Source: an uncultured Pleomorphomonas sp. | GTDB lineage: Bacteria > Pseudomonadota > Alphaproteobacteria > Rhizobiales > Pleomorphomonadaceae | DNA: 64,000 nt | Direction of reading: 5' to 3' | Assembly (NCBI GenBank): GCA_937868725.1 | Contig: CALMMQ010000121.1 | Span: forward strand, 1-64,000 | Part shown: one piece after another, positions 36,381 to 45,568 of the stretch | Layout: the number at the start of each line of letters is the position of its first letter | How positions within the stretch are numbered: position 1 is the stretch's first letter | Notes under the pieces: model-generated | What the model was told of the DNA's origin: nothing | Databases searched by the model: none | Seen by the model: only the letters and a program-made list of their open reading frames with translations | Translations under genes and position numbers: made by a program

Positions 36381-37160
36381 ATGAAACGACTTGTTGTCGC
36401 CCTTGGCGCAGCTTTGTTGGCCAGCGCCGCCTCGGCCGCCGATCTCCGCATCGGTTCGAGTGCCGACTACCCGCCGTGGGAGTCGGTCGACGCGACTGGC
36501 GCCATCGTCGGCTTCGACCGCGACGTTGGCGATGCCATCTGCAAGAAGATCGATGCCAACTGCACCTGGATCAACCAGGGCTTCGACGGCCTGCTGCCGG
36601 GCTTGGCCATCGGCAAGTTCGACCTGATCATCTCCGGCATGTCGATCAACGAAGAGCGCGCCCAGCAGGTCGACTTCTCCGCCGCCTATGCCGATGCGCC
36701 CAACGCCGTCGTCGTCCCGGCCGGCTCGAAGATCGCCGCTGCCAAGACGGCTGCCGACCTCGCCACCGCCCTCAAGGGTGCCGTTATCGGCGTGCAGACT
36801 GGCACGACCCACGAGCAGGTGGTGCGCGCCCACTTCGAAGGCGCCGACGTCCGTACCTACGACCGCCCCGACCAGATCGCCGACGACCTGGTCGCCGGTC
36901 GCCTCGACGCCGGCCTGATGGAACGTTCCGCCTGGGATCCGCTGGTGCAGGAACGCGGCGCCACCAAGATCGTCTATGCCGGTCCGCTGCTGTCGGGCGC
37001 CGACTTCGCCGAGTTCGGCAAGGGTCAGGGCATTGCCATTCCCAAGGGCCACGACGATCTCAAGAAGAAGATCGATGCCGCCGTCACCGGCATGCTCAAG
37101 GACGGCGAGATCAAGGCGCTGTCGGACAAGTGGTTCGGCTACGACGTTTCGGCCCACTGA
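36381..37160 (+). CDS. ABC transporter substrate-binding protein (polar amino acid type)
   Basis: This 259-residue periplasmic protein has a signal peptide (cleavage after ASA near residue 19) and the SBP family 3 fold: LRIGSSADYPPWESVDATG at the start, GFDRDVGDAICKKI, and the C-terminal DKWFGYDVS. It captures a polar or basic amino acid or an opine-like compound. Two permeases of the same transporter follow on the same strand. No ATPase gene is near. Confidence 0.9.
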   Translation: MKRLVVALGAALLASAASAADLRIGSSADYPPWESVDATGAIVGFDRDVGDAICKKIDANCTWINQGFDGLLPGLAIGKFDLIISGMSINEERAQQVDFSAAYADAPNAVVVPAGSKIAAAKTAADLATALKGAVIGVQTGTTHEQVVRAHFEGADVRTYDRPDQIADDLVAGRLDAGLMERSAWDPLVQERGATKIVYAGPLLSGADFAEFGKGQGIAIPKGHDDLKKKIDAAVTGMLKDGEIKALSDKWFGYDVSAH

Positions 37161-37348
37161 TCGCCTGCGGCGGGACGACGGCGTCGCCGTCCCGCCCTTT
37201 GCCGCACGCCAAGCTGCGCTCCCGCGCTTTTTTGCTGACTTTTCGTCTCCACTGCGTCAGAAGCACTCTTCGGAGCAGCGGACGCCCAGGTCCCCGGCGG
37301 CAGGCCGGCCGGACACGTCCGGCGTCGAAAGCGGCTCCGGAGGACCTC

Positions 37349-38026
37349 ATGTTCGGTGCCGTAGCGCTATATTTCCCCCAGATGCTGTTCGGGTTGGCGG
37401 TCACCCTGGCCGTCGCCGCCGGTAGTCTCCTGCTTGGCCTGATCATCGCCATGGTTGGCGCTCCGGCCTCGCTCTACGGTCCCAAGGTCGTGCAGCACCT
37501 CGTCGACGGTTACGTCGGCCTCATCCGCGGTCTGCCCGAATTGCTGGTCATCTTTCTCATCTTCTATGGCGGCACCGTCGCGCTCACCAAGCTGTTTGGT
37601 CACTACGTCGAGGTCAGCGGCTTCATGGCCGGCGTCGTCGCCCTGTCGGTGGTAGCCGGCGCCTATCTCGTCGAGATTCTGCGCGGCGCCCTGGTGGCCG
37701 TGCCGGTGGGCCAGTGGGAGGCGGCGCGCGCCCTCGGCCTGCGACCGCTACCCGCCTTCCGCCGGGTCATCCTGCCTCAGATGATCATTCGCGCCCTGCC
37801 CGGCCTCGGCAATCAGTGGCTGGTGATCCTGAAGGACAGCGCCCTCGTCTCCATCGTCGGCCTTGAGGAGTTGATGCGCAAGTCGCTGATCGCCGCCGGC
37901 GCCACGCACCAGCCGCTCGGCTTCTACCTCGCCGCCGCCGCTCTCTACATCGGCGTCACCGCCGTCTCCACCGTCTTCATCAGTCATGCCGAGGCCCGCC
38001 TGGCACCGCAACGGCGGGAGCGCTGA
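37349..38026 (+). CDS. ABC transporter permease 1 (HisM/HisQ-type)
   Basis: This 225-residue inner-membrane protein has about five helices and the EAA loop GQWEAARALGLRPLPAFRRVILPQ, which contacts the ATPase. It is the HisM/HisQ type that builds an amino-acid import channel. The ATG at 37349 has GGAGG upstream. The second permease begins 3 bases after its stop. Confidence 0.88.
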   Translation: MFGAVALYFPQMLFGLAVTLAVAAGSLLLGLIIAMVGAPASLYGPKVVQHLVDGYVGLIRGLPELLVIFLIFYGGTVALTKLFGHYVEVSGFMAGVVALSVVAGAYLVEILRGALVAVPVGQWEAARALGLRPLPAFRRVILPQMIIRALPGLGNQWLVILKDSALVSIVGLEELMRKSLIAAGATHQPLGFYLAAAALYIGVTAVSTVFISHAEARLAPQRRER

Positions 38027-38029
38027 GCC

Positions 38030-38710
38030 ATGAACACCGATCTCTTCCTGCAGGCGGCGCGCGCTGTGTTCTCAGGGCTGTGGCTGACGCTGGTGGTCAC
38101 CCTCGCCGCTTACGTCATTGGTCAGGTGTTTGCCTTGCCGCTGGCGCTGGCCCGCACCTCCGGCCGCCGCTGGCTCAACGCCCCGGCCCTGACGTTCACC
38201 TTCGTCATGCGCGGCAGCCCGCTGCTGGTGCAGCTGTTCATCATCTACTACGGCCTCGGACAGATCGAAGCGGTGCGCTCCAGTTTGATCTGGCCTCTCC
38301 TCAGGAGCCCGCTCGGCTGCGCCATCCTGGCCGTCGGTCTCAACTCGGCCGCCTACACCGCCGAGCTGGTGGCCGGCGCCATCCTGCACGTGCCCAAGGG
38401 ACAATGGGAGGCCGCCAAGGCCCTCGGCATCCGTGCCCCTGTCACGCTCGCCCGCATCATCCTGCCGCAGGCCTACCGGGCCATCCTGCCAGCCCTCGGC
38501 AACGAGATGATTCTGGTCATGAAGGGCTCGACGCTAGCCTCGACGGTGACCGTCATGGAAATGACCGGCGCCGCCCGCGTCTTTGTCGCCCGCACCTACG
38601 CCCCCTTCGAGGCTTTCGCCGTCGCCGGTCTCATCTACCTGCTGCTTGGGGCGATGTTCGGCTTCGGCTTCCGCCGCGTCGAACGCTGCGTTGCCATCCC
38701 CGGCAAGTAA
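38030..38710 (+). CDS. ABC transporter permease 2 (HisM/HisQ-type)
   Basis: This 226-residue permease pairs with the upstream one. It has the EAA loop GQWEAAKALGIRAPVTLARIILPQ and a second transporter signature RGSPLLVQLFIIYYG typical of HisM-type subunits. About five helices are predicted. The cluster ends here; the ATP-binding subunit expected next is absent, and the agl region follows after a 451-base gap. Confidence 0.88.
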   Translation: MNTDLFLQAARAVFSGLWLTLVVTLAAYVIGQVFALPLALARTSGRRWLNAPALTFTFVMRGSPLLVQLFIIYYGLGQIEAVRSSLIWPLLRSPLGCAILAVGLNSAAYTAELVAGAILHVPKGQWEAAKALGIRAPVTLARIILPQAYRAILPALGNEMILVMKGSTLASTVTVMEMTGAARVFVARTYAPFEAFAVAGLIYLLLGAMFGFGFRRVERCVAIPGK

Positions 38711-39161
38711 GCGACGCTCCATTGGTTGCATTGACACGGGGCCGCTACCAATAAGGCGCAGGTTCGCATAGTCTCTTTTCCCGATGCCTTTGGGTCGCCG
38801 CCGGCATGCCTGCCACCGGCGATTTTGCCATATCGCCATGATGGCAGCCAACACACTGCAAACGATGCAAAAGCGGGCGCCCCAGCTGCCACGGCGCGCT
38901 GACATTGGCCGAACGCGGACTTTTGCTTGGCCTTTCGCCACCGGCGCAACGCTACCAATTCACGCCTCGACGCCTCTGTTCCAAACGTTGTTAACTCCCC
39001 GTCACGGTCGATCGCCCCGCAGAACGACGACCGGCAAACGGCGGAGAATGGTCAGCGACGAAAGCGCGTGCAGCCGGCTTCGCAAAAAGTATGAGTTGAT
39101 GGGAACGGGAACCGATGGTAATCATGGAACCGCTTCCACGGACACGTCGGGCACATCGGTC
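38711..39161 (+). other. Intergenic region upstream of aglR
   Basis: No gene is supported. The near end carries ATTGGT...ACCAAT (38721-38752), 6-bp arms that could form the importer 3' hairpin, with TTGACA between them. The far end carries the LacI-type palindrome (39125-39138). An in-frame open stretch runs through it to aglR but lacks ribosome sites and family similarity. Confidence 0.4.
39125..39138. promoter_or_regulatory. LacI-family operator upstream of aglR
   Basis: TGGAA-CCGC-TTCCA is a palindrome of the form seen for LacI-family sugar regulators (TGGAANCGNTTCCA). It lies 24 bases before the chosen aglR start, in the 5' leader, fitting autorepression of aglR and the co-transcribed transporter. 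Confidence 0.75.
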
Positions 39162-40175
39162 ATGTCACCAACCATCAAGGATATCGCGGAAAAAGCGGGG
39201 GTCGGCCTCGGCACCGTGTCGCGCGTCCTCAACAACAGCCCTCGCGTTTCCGACGAGACGCGCGAGAAGGTGATGCAGACCATCGCCGAGATGAACTACG
39301 TACCCAGTTCGGCGGCGCGTGGTCTGTCGCTCGGCAAGACCCTCAACATAGCCGTGATGGCACCGTTCTTTACACGCTCCGCGTTTGTCGAGCGCCTGCA
39401 GGGCATCGAAAGCATCACGGCCCGGCACAAATACGACCTCGTCGTCTACAATGCCGAAACGGTCGAAAAGCGGGATTGGTATTATGAAATCGTTCCGGAT
39501 CCGCGTCGGGTCGACGGCGTTATCATAATTTCACTGCCCCCTCGAAATAAAGATTTTCCCCGGCTTGCTAAGGGGTCCGTCCCAGTTGTACTGTTGGACG
39601 TGAACGGACCCGCCTATGACGGGCTTGATCGTATCGTTATCAATGATCGGCTTGGTGGCTATCTCGCCACCAACCATCTGATCAAGCTCGGCCACCGGCG
39701 GATCGGGTTCATCGGGGACATACCGCAGAGCGGATTCATGTTTACGGCCAGCAACGACCGGTACGAGGGATATTGTCAGGCGCTTTCGGAGGCCGGCTTG
39801 CCGGTCCGTCCGGAGTATCACCTTGACGGTACCTTCGGCCGCGATGTTGCGCGTGGTCTCGCTCTCGGAATGCTTAGCCAATCCGAGCGGCCGACGGCGA
39901 TCTTCGCCTCCAACGACACCCAGGCCCTGGGCGTCATCGAGGCGGCCCGCCATCTGTCGCTTGACGTGCCGACCGACCTGTCGGTCGTCGGTTACGACGA
40001 CATCGAAGTTGCCGACCACATCGGTCTCACCACGGTTCGGCAGCTTCTGTTCGAGTCCGGCAAGCGAAGCGTCGAACTCCTGCTCGAGCGGATCAAAACG
40101 CCCGCGCGGGAGGCGGTCTGCGACGTCTTGCCCATCGAACTCATCGTGCGACGGACAACCGCTCCGCCGCGCTGA
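39162..40175 (+). CDS. aglR: LacI-family regulator of the alpha-glucoside/sucrose operon
   Basis: This 337-residue LacI-family repressor starts with the DNA-binding helix pair TIKDIAEKAGVGLGTVSRVLNN and hinge NYVPSSAARGLS, then a periplasmic-binding-protein-like sugar domain (about 62-335). I chose ATG 39162, at the usual distance before the helix; ATG 39099 would place the operator inside the gene. aglE follows after 88 bases. It likely represses the operon when its sugar is absent. The symbol is by synteny with the Sinorhizobium agl operon. Parts of the gene (about 39530-39565) are AT-rich relative to its neighbours. Confidence 0.88.
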   Translation: MSPTIKDIAEKAGVGLGTVSRVLNNSPRVSDETREKVMQTIAEMNYVPSSAARGLSLGKTLNIAVMAPFFTRSAFVERLQGIESITARHKYDLVVYNAETVEKRDWYYEIVPDPRRVDGVIIISLPPRNKDFPRLAKGSVPVVLLDVNGPAYDGLDRIVINDRLGGYLATNHLIKLGHRRIGFIGDIPQSGFMFTASNDRYEGYCQALSEAGLPVRPEYHLDGTFGRDVARGLALGMLSQSERPTAIFASNDTQALGVIEAARHLSLDVPTDLSVVGYDDIEVADHIGLTTVRQLLFESGKRSVELLLERIKTPAREAVCDVLPIELIVRRTTAPPR

Positions 40176-40220
40176 TGACGTCCCGCCTCTACCGGAGGAG
40201 AGGCGTCCGGTGCGACCCGC

Positions 40221-40232
40221 ACCAAATTTGGT
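40221..40232. promoter_or_regulatory. Perfect 12-bp palindrome between aglR and aglE
   Basis: ACCAAATTTGGT lies in the 88-base gap between aglR and aglE, 31 bases before aglE. It has perfect symmetry. It could be a binding site modulating aglE onward or a small hairpin. It differs from the LacI-type site at 39125. Confidence 0.4.
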
Positions 40233-40263
40233 TCCGCGCATTTATCGCAAGGGAGGACCTTTG

Positions 40264-41589
40264 ATGTTGAAGACTCTTAATGTTTGCCTCATGGCTTCGG
40301 CGGTCGCCGCTGTTGCCGTCGTTGGTATCGGCGCCGCCGTGGCCGCGGACAATCCGCCGGAACTGGCTGCCGCGCTGGCCGGCAAGTACAAGGGCACCAA
40401 GGTCACCGCCTTCGGCCCCTTTACCGCAGGCGACGAAGTTCGCTTCAATGACACGATCAAGGCCTTCGAAGATGCCACCGGCATCGACGTGCAGTACGAA
40501 GGCTCCAAGCAGTTCGAGGCGACCATTGCCACGCGTTCGGACGCCGGCAACCCGCCTGACATCGCCGACTTCCCGCAGCCCGGCCTGCTCGCCAACTTCG
40601 CCAAGAACGGCAAGCTGGTCAACCTCGACGGCAACAAGGACTACTTCCTGCAGCAGTACGTCCCGAGCTGGGTCGACATGGCCACCAAGGCCGGCAAGGA
40701 CGGCAAGCCCGGCATCTACGGCGTGTGGGAACGCGTCAACGTCAAGTCGCTGGTCTGGTATCCCAAGAAGGCCTTCGACGACGCCGGCTACAAGGTGCCG
40801 ACGACCTGGGCCGAGCTCGAGAAGCTGCAGGACCAGATCGTTGCCGACGGCGACACGCCGTGGTGCGTGGGCATCGAGTCCGGCGCTGCCACCGGCTGGC
40901 CGGCGACCGACTGGCTCGAGGAGTTCATGCTCCGCACGACCTCGCTCGAAAACTACGACAAGTGGACCGAAGGCAAGCTGCCGTTCGCTTCGCCTGAAGT
41001 GAAGAAGGCCGCCGAGACCTTCGGCAAGATCTGGCTCAACGACAAGTACGTCTACGGCGGCCGCAAGGCCATCGTGTCGACCAGCTTCGGCGACGCGCCG
41101 GGCCCGATGTTCGCCAATCCGCCGAAGTGCTGGCTGCACAAGCAGGGCAACTTCATCAACGCCTTCTTCCCGCAGGCGGCCAAGGCTGGCGTCGACTACG
41201 GCTTCTTCTATCTGCCGGGCATCGATCCGGCCTATGGCAAGCCGGTCGAAGTCGGTGGCGACATCTGGGGTGCCTTCAACGACCGTCCGGAAGTCAAGGC
41301 CGTCATCCAGTACTTCGCCAAGGCCGAGCATCTGAAGCCCTGGCTCGCCGTCGGCGGCGCCATCGCTCCGCAGAAGGACGCCAACCTCGACTGGTACGGC
41401 AACGCGGTTGACCGCGGCGTCGCCGAGGTCCTGGCCGGCGCTACGTCCGTCCGCTTCGACGGTTCGGACCTGATGCCGGGCGAAGTCGGCTCCGGCTCGT
41501 TCTGGAAGCAGATGACCGCTTGGGTGTCCGGCACTGTCGACCTCGACACGGCCCTCAAGAACATCGACGCCTCCTGGCCGAAGAAGTAA
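40264..41589 (+). CDS. aglE: Alpha-glucoside ABC transporter substrate-binding protein
   Basis: This 441-residue periplasmic sugar-binding protein has a signal peptide (cleavage after AVA near residue 27) and the SBP family 1 pattern: GPFTAGDEVRFNDTIKAFE, then ADFPQPGLLANFAK and GDAPGPMF. It matches AglE of the Sinorhizobium agl system, which takes up sucrose, maltose and trehalose. GGGAGG precedes the start. aglF, aglG and aglK follow. A stable hairpin after the stop probably keeps this abundant subunit's mRNA stable. Confidence 0.92.
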   Translation: MLKTLNVCLMASAVAAVAVVGIGAAVAADNPPELAAALAGKYKGTKVTAFGPFTAGDEVRFNDTIKAFEDATGIDVQYEGSKQFEATIATRSDAGNPPDIADFPQPGLLANFAKNGKLVNLDGNKDYFLQQYVPSWVDMATKAGKDGKPGIYGVWERVNVKSLVWYPKKAFDDAGYKVPTTWAELEKLQDQIVADGDTPWCVGIESGAATGWPATDWLEEFMLRTTSLENYDKWTEGKLPFASPEVKKAAETFGKIWLNDKYVYGGRKAIVSTSFGDAPGPMFANPPKCWLHKQGNFINAFFPQAAKAGVDYGFFYLPGIDPAYGKPVEVGGDIWGAFNDRPEVKAVIQYFAKAEHLKPWLAVGGAIAPQKDANLDWYGNAVDRGVAEVLAGATSVRFDGSDLMPGEVGSGSFWKQMTAWVSGTVDLDTALKNIDASWPKK

Positions 41590-41940
41590 GGGCTCTCTCC
41601 CGCCCGTTCAACGCCTCCGCGCGTAGTCCGGAAGGAGCAATTGACGAAGCAGTCCCCTCCCGCTTTGGTGGGAGGGGACAAGAGAGCAGACTTGGAGGAG
41701 ACGATGCGCGGGGCATTTGGCTTCATCCACGGTCTCTGCCAAGCGGTGCCTCCCTGTAGAGCGCGGTCTGAGACCCGCCCTTGCACCGTCTCCCTCACCC
41801 GTTGCACCGCAAGGCGCGTCGGGAACTGCCGACTGGATCGGCACCGAGCGCCAGCCCAACGGTTGGAAGCCCGAATTTCATAAAGCCGTAGTTTTCATGG
41901 TCGAGCCGACCCCTGAAAGGTCGCGCTCGGGGGGAATGAT
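41590..41940 (+). other. aglE-aglF intercistronic region
   Basis: This 351-base gap is long for an operon. It holds a perfect 10-bp hairpin GTCCCCTCCC / GGGAGGGGAC (41652-41679, loop of 8) with no T-run, like the stabilising hairpins after other periplasmic binding-protein genes. Short open frames in it lack ribosome sites and similarity. I see nothing else. Confidence 0.6.
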
Positions 41941-43059
41941 ATGACCCGACTCAATCCCGATGCGGACGACCTGTCCGCTGACATCGCGCGAGCCCGTCGA
42001 CGGCGAAATCGCGCCCTCCTCATGCTGTTCGGCGGCATCATCGCTTCGGTGGTGCTCTTCGAAGGCTTCTTCCTGTTGCGTGACAGCCAGGCGCCCAAAC
42101 TGATCACCGCGCTCGCGGCCATGGTCTGGGGCGCCGGCGGCATGGCGATCCTCTATCTGGTCGCCAACCAGCTGGCGGAGTTCGCCCCCGTCGCCTGGCA
42201 GAAAAAGCTCATTCCGCTGGTGTTCGTCGGACCGGCCATTGCCTTCGTCATCTATTTCCTGGCGTTGCCGACCATCCGCACGTTCATCGCCAGTCTGTTC
42301 AATCGCGACGGCACGGTATTCGTCGGGCTCGAGAACTACATCACGGTGTTCACCGAGCCGTTCATGATCAACACCTTCCGCAACAACGTCATGTGGATCG
42401 TGTTCGGTGCGTCCTTCACCATCATTTTCGGACTGGTGATCGCCACCCTGGCCGATCGCTCGAAGTTCGAGAACCTGGCCAAGGCCATCATCTTCATGCC
42501 GATGGCCATCTCGCTGGTCGGCGCCGGCGTGATCTGGAAGTTCATCTACGCCGTGCGTGACAGCGCCGACACCCAGATCGGCCTGCTCAACGCCATCGTC
42601 GTCGCCCTGGGCGGCGAGCCGCAGGCCTGGATCGCCCAGCTGCAGCCGTGGAACAACCTGTTCCTGATCGTCATCGTCATCTGGATGCAGACCGGCTACG
42701 CCATGGTGCTGTTCTCAGCCGCCATCAAGGCCGTTCCCTCCGAGATCCTCGAGGCGGCCCGCGTCGATGGCGCCGGCGAACTCCGCATCTTCTTCTCGAT
42801 CCTGATCCCATCGATCATGGGCACTATCGTCACCGTCAGCGCCACCGTCATCATCTTCACCCTGAAGATCTTCGACGTCGTGCTGGTGATGACCGGCGGT
42901 CAGTACGACACCGACGTGATCGCCACCCAGTTCTACAACCAGTATTTCGTCAACCGCAACTTTGGCCTCGGTTCCGCCATCGCCATCGTGCTTCTGCTCA
43001 CGGTCGTGCCGGTGATGGTCTACAACCTGCGCCAGTTCAACAAGAGGGAGACCCTGTGA
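41941..43059 (+). CDS. aglF: Alpha-glucoside ABC transporter permease AglF
   Basis: This 372-residue MalF-type permease has an N-terminal membrane pair plus six core helices and the EAA loop SEILEAARVDGAGELRIFFSI. It forms the channel with AglG and is energised by AglK. The long N-terminal extension (about 80 residues) is as in AglF. The stop overlaps the aglG start by one base. Confidence 0.9.
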   Translation: MTRLNPDADDLSADIARARRRRNRALLMLFGGIIASVVLFEGFFLLRDSQAPKLITALAAMVWGAGGMAILYLVANQLAEFAPVAWQKKLIPLVFVGPAIAFVIYFLALPTIRTFIASLFNRDGTVFVGLENYITVFTEPFMINTFRNNVMWIVFGASFTIIFGLVIATLADRSKFENLAKAIIFMPMAISLVGAGVIWKFIYAVRDSADTQIGLLNAIVVALGGEPQAWIAQLQPWNNLFLIVIVIWMQTGYAMVLFSAAIKAVPSEILEAARVDGAGELRIFFSILIPSIMGTIVTVSATVIIFTLKIFDVVLVMTGGQYDTDVIATQFYNQYFVNRNFGLGSAIAIVLLLTVVPVMVYNLRQFNKRETL

Positions 43060-44153
43060 TGGCCATGTCCAAGGGCAACCCCTTCCCGCGCGTCTTCGTC
43101 AACACGGTGCTGGTCGTCCTGTGCCTGCTCTGGCTGATCCCGACGCTCGGCCTGTTCGTCTCCTCCTTCCGTCCGCGTGATCAGATCATGTCGTCCGGTT
43201 GGTGGACCATCATCCCCCATCAGGTCTGGGCCACGACCGAGCAGCTGACGCCCGATCCCAGCATCGACCGCAACGGCGAGATGACCTTCGCGGGCGCCAC
43301 CGGCACCTTCGAACAGTTCCGCCAGGGCGTCGACACCCCCGACGGCAAGCACGTCATCTGGATCGGCAACAAGCGCGCCGGCACCGTGCAGGTGCAGGAA
43401 CGCCAGTGGAGCGGCCTGCCGCCCTTCACGCTGCAGAACTATCACGACGTGCTGGCCGGCAAGAACGTCACCATCCAGAGCGAAAACGGCGAAGAGGCGA
43501 TCCGCAAGGGCGAAGACATGTCCGACGCCTTCATCAACTCGATGGCCGTCACCTTCCCGGCGGTGGTCATCCCGATCCTGATGGCCGCCTTCGCCGCCTA
43601 CGGCTTCGCCTGGATGCGCTTCCCCGGTCGCAAGCTGGTGTTCGCGCTGATGGTCGCCTTGCTGGTGGTGCCGTTGCAGATCGCCCTGGTGCCAGTGCTG
43701 AGCGACTACGTCCACCTCAAGCTCAACGGCACCTACATGTCGGTCTGGCTGGCCCACACCGGCTTTGGTCTGCCGCTCGCCGTATACCTGCTCTACAACT
43801 ACATCTCGAGCCTGCCGCGCGAGATCATGGAGGCGGCCATCGTCGATGGCGCATCGCACTTCAAGATCTTCTGGCGCCTCGTGCTGCCGTTGTCGACGCC
43901 GGCCCTGGCCTCCTTCGCCATCTTCCAGTTCCTGTGGGTGTGGAACGACTACCTGGTGGCGTTGATCTTCATCGGCAACGTGCCGGGCGTCCAGGTTCTG
44001 ACCATGCGTCTCGCCGACATGGTGGGTTCGCGCGGCTCCGACTGGCACCTGCTCACCGCCGGCGGCTTCGTCTCGATGATCCTGCCGCTCGCCATCTTCT
44101 TCTCGTTGCAGCGCTTCTTCGTGCGCGGCCTCACCGCCGGCTCCGTCAAGTAA
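43059..44153 (+). CDS. aglG: Alpha-glucoside ABC transporter permease AglG
   Basis: This 364-residue MalG-type permease has six helices, a large soluble insert between helices 1 and 2 (about 40-160, as in AglG), and the EAA loop PREIMEAAIVDGASHFKIFWRL. The start at 43059 overlaps the aglF stop by one base, so they are translationally coupled. ATG 43065 is a second in-frame start. Confidence 0.9.
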   Translation: MAMSKGNPFPRVFVNTVLVVLCLLWLIPTLGLFVSSFRPRDQIMSSGWWTIIPHQVWATTEQLTPDPSIDRNGEMTFAGATGTFEQFRQGVDTPDGKHVIWIGNKRAGTVQVQERQWSGLPPFTLQNYHDVLAGKNVTIQSENGEEAIRKGEDMSDAFINSMAVTFPAVVIPILMAAFAAYGFAWMRFPGRKLVFALMVALLVVPLQIALVPVLSDYVHLKLNGTYMSVWLAHTGFGLPLAVYLLYNYISSLPREIMEAAIVDGASHFKIFWRLVLPLSTPALASFAIFQFLWVWNDYLVALIFIGNVPGVQVLTMRLADMVGSRGSDWHLLTAGGFVSMILPLAIFFSLQRFFVRGLTAGSVK

Positions 44154-44237
44154 GCCTCGTTCAAACCCAAATTCGACCCGGTGCGCCATCCCCCCCGAGT
44201 GGGCGGCCACCAGGCAGACAGGAAATAGGAGTTCAAT

Positions 44238-45338
44238 ATGGCCAGCCTAACCCTGCGCCAAGCGCGCAAGAGCTTCGGCCGCCTGGAGATCATCAAGGGC
44301 GTCGATCTCGACATCAAGGATGGCGAGTTCGTCGTGTTCGTCGGACCGTCGGGCTGCGGCAAGTCGACGCTGCTGCGCATGATCGCCGGCCTCGAGGACA
44401 TCACGTCCGGCGAGATCCTGATCGACAACCAGCTCTGCAACGACATCGCGCCCAAGGACCGTGGCATCGCCATGGTGTTCCAGTCCTACGCGCTTTATCC
44501 GCACAAGAGCGTCTACGCCAACATGGCCTTCGCTCTTGAGATCGCCGGCTTCACCAAGGCCGACATCGACGACCGCGTCCGCAAGGCGGCGGCCATCCTG
44601 CACATCGAGCACCTGCTCGATCGCAAGCCCGGTCAGCTGTCGGGCGGCCAGCGTCAGCGCGTCGCCATCGGTCGCGCCATCGTGCGCAACCCGAAGATCT
44701 TCCTGTTCGACGAGCCGCTCAGCAACCTCGACGCCGCCCTGCGCGTCTCGACCCGCGCCGAGATCGCCAAGCTGCACGAGGACCTCGGCTCGACGATGGT
44801 CTACGTCACCCACGACCAGGTGGAAGCCATGACGCTGGCTGACAAGATCGTCGTGCTGGAAGCGGGCTATGTCCGTCAGGTCGGGGCCCCGCTCGAGCTC
44901 TACCACCGGCCGCAGAACATGTTCGTCGCCGGCTTCATTGGCTCGCCGAAGATGAACTTCCTCAAGGTCACCGCCAAGGAAGTCGTCGCCAACGGCGTCA
45001 CCGTTGCCGCCCACGACCTCACCACCCTCACCGTCCCGGTCGACCCGACCGGCGCGACGGTCGGCGCCGAGCTCACCCTCGGCATCCGGCCCGAGCACAT
45101 GGTCCTTGGCGGCGAGACCGGCGTCGACGTCACCGTCGCCTTCGTCGAGCGTCTTGGCCACCAGACCATCGTCCAGGCCGAGCGGGCAGGCGAAGCCGGC
45201 CGGTTGATCGCCGTGCTCGAGGGCGACATTGCCGTCAAGGCCGGCGAGAGCGTCCGCTTTGCCTTCGATGCCAAGGATTGCCACCTGTTCAACGCCGATG
45301 GCACGGCGCTGATGCGCGCCGCCATCCGTCAGGACTGA
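44238..45338 (+). CDS. aglK: Sugar ABC transporter ATP-binding protein
   Basis: This 366-residue ATPase drives import through AglF/AglG. Walker A GPSGCGKST, signature LSGGQRQRVAIGRAIVRNPKIFLFDEPLSNLDAAL with Walker B, and the switch His (YVTHDQVEAMTLAD) are intact, followed by a MalK-type regulatory domain with TOBE fold (about 240-360). It also may energise the ATPase-less importer at 36-38 kb, as MsmK/MalK-type ATPases can be shared (inference). Confidence 0.93.
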   Translation: MASLTLRQARKSFGRLEIIKGVDLDIKDGEFVVFVGPSGCGKSTLLRMIAGLEDITSGEILIDNQLCNDIAPKDRGIAMVFQSYALYPHKSVYANMAFALEIAGFTKADIDDRVRKAAAILHIEHLLDRKPGQLSGGQRQRVAIGRAIVRNPKIFLFDEPLSNLDAALRVSTRAEIAKLHEDLGSTMVYVTHDQVEAMTLADKIVVLEAGYVRQVGAPLELYHRPQNMFVAGFIGSPKMNFLKVTAKEVVANGVTVAAHDLTTLTVPVDPTGATVGAELTLGIRPEHMVLGGETGVDVTVAFVERLGHQTIVQAERAGEAGRLIAVLEGDIAVKAGESVRFAFDAKDCHLFNADGTALMRAAIRQD

Positions 45339-45348
45339 CGCCCTAGGG

Positions 45349-45459
45349 GCTCCGCCGCTGGCGGGGCTTCCCCCCAACGACAAGAGCTATGGCATCTGCG
45401 CAGTGGGCAGCTCTGCAGATGACCGTGGACGCGGGCGGCGATTCCGTGTTGCCGCCCGC
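45349..45459 (+). other. Three dyads between aglK and sucrose phosphorylase
   Basis: An 8-bp stem GCTCCGCC / GGCGGGGC (45349-45367), a 7-bp pair CATCTGC / GCAGATG (45393-45421) and a perfect 9-bp stem GCGGGCGGC / GCCGCCCGC (45431-45459) fill the 230-base gap. None has a strong T-run. TTGACA follows at 45466. They may end or attenuate agl transcription before the phosphorylase, or fold into one structured leader. Confidence 0.5.
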
Positions 45460-45568
45460 AACTATTTGACATGACGCCACGCACGATGCCGGCCGGTCCG
45501 ACTCCGTCTGCCTCGTCGCAAACAAATGACGCCCAGCGTCCGTTTGCGGGAACCCTGCGGGACACCCC

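Noticed and set aside
41641-41944. Small genes in the aglE-aglF spacer
   Set aside because: Short frames lack ribosome sites and similarity, and the spacer is better explained by the hairpin.
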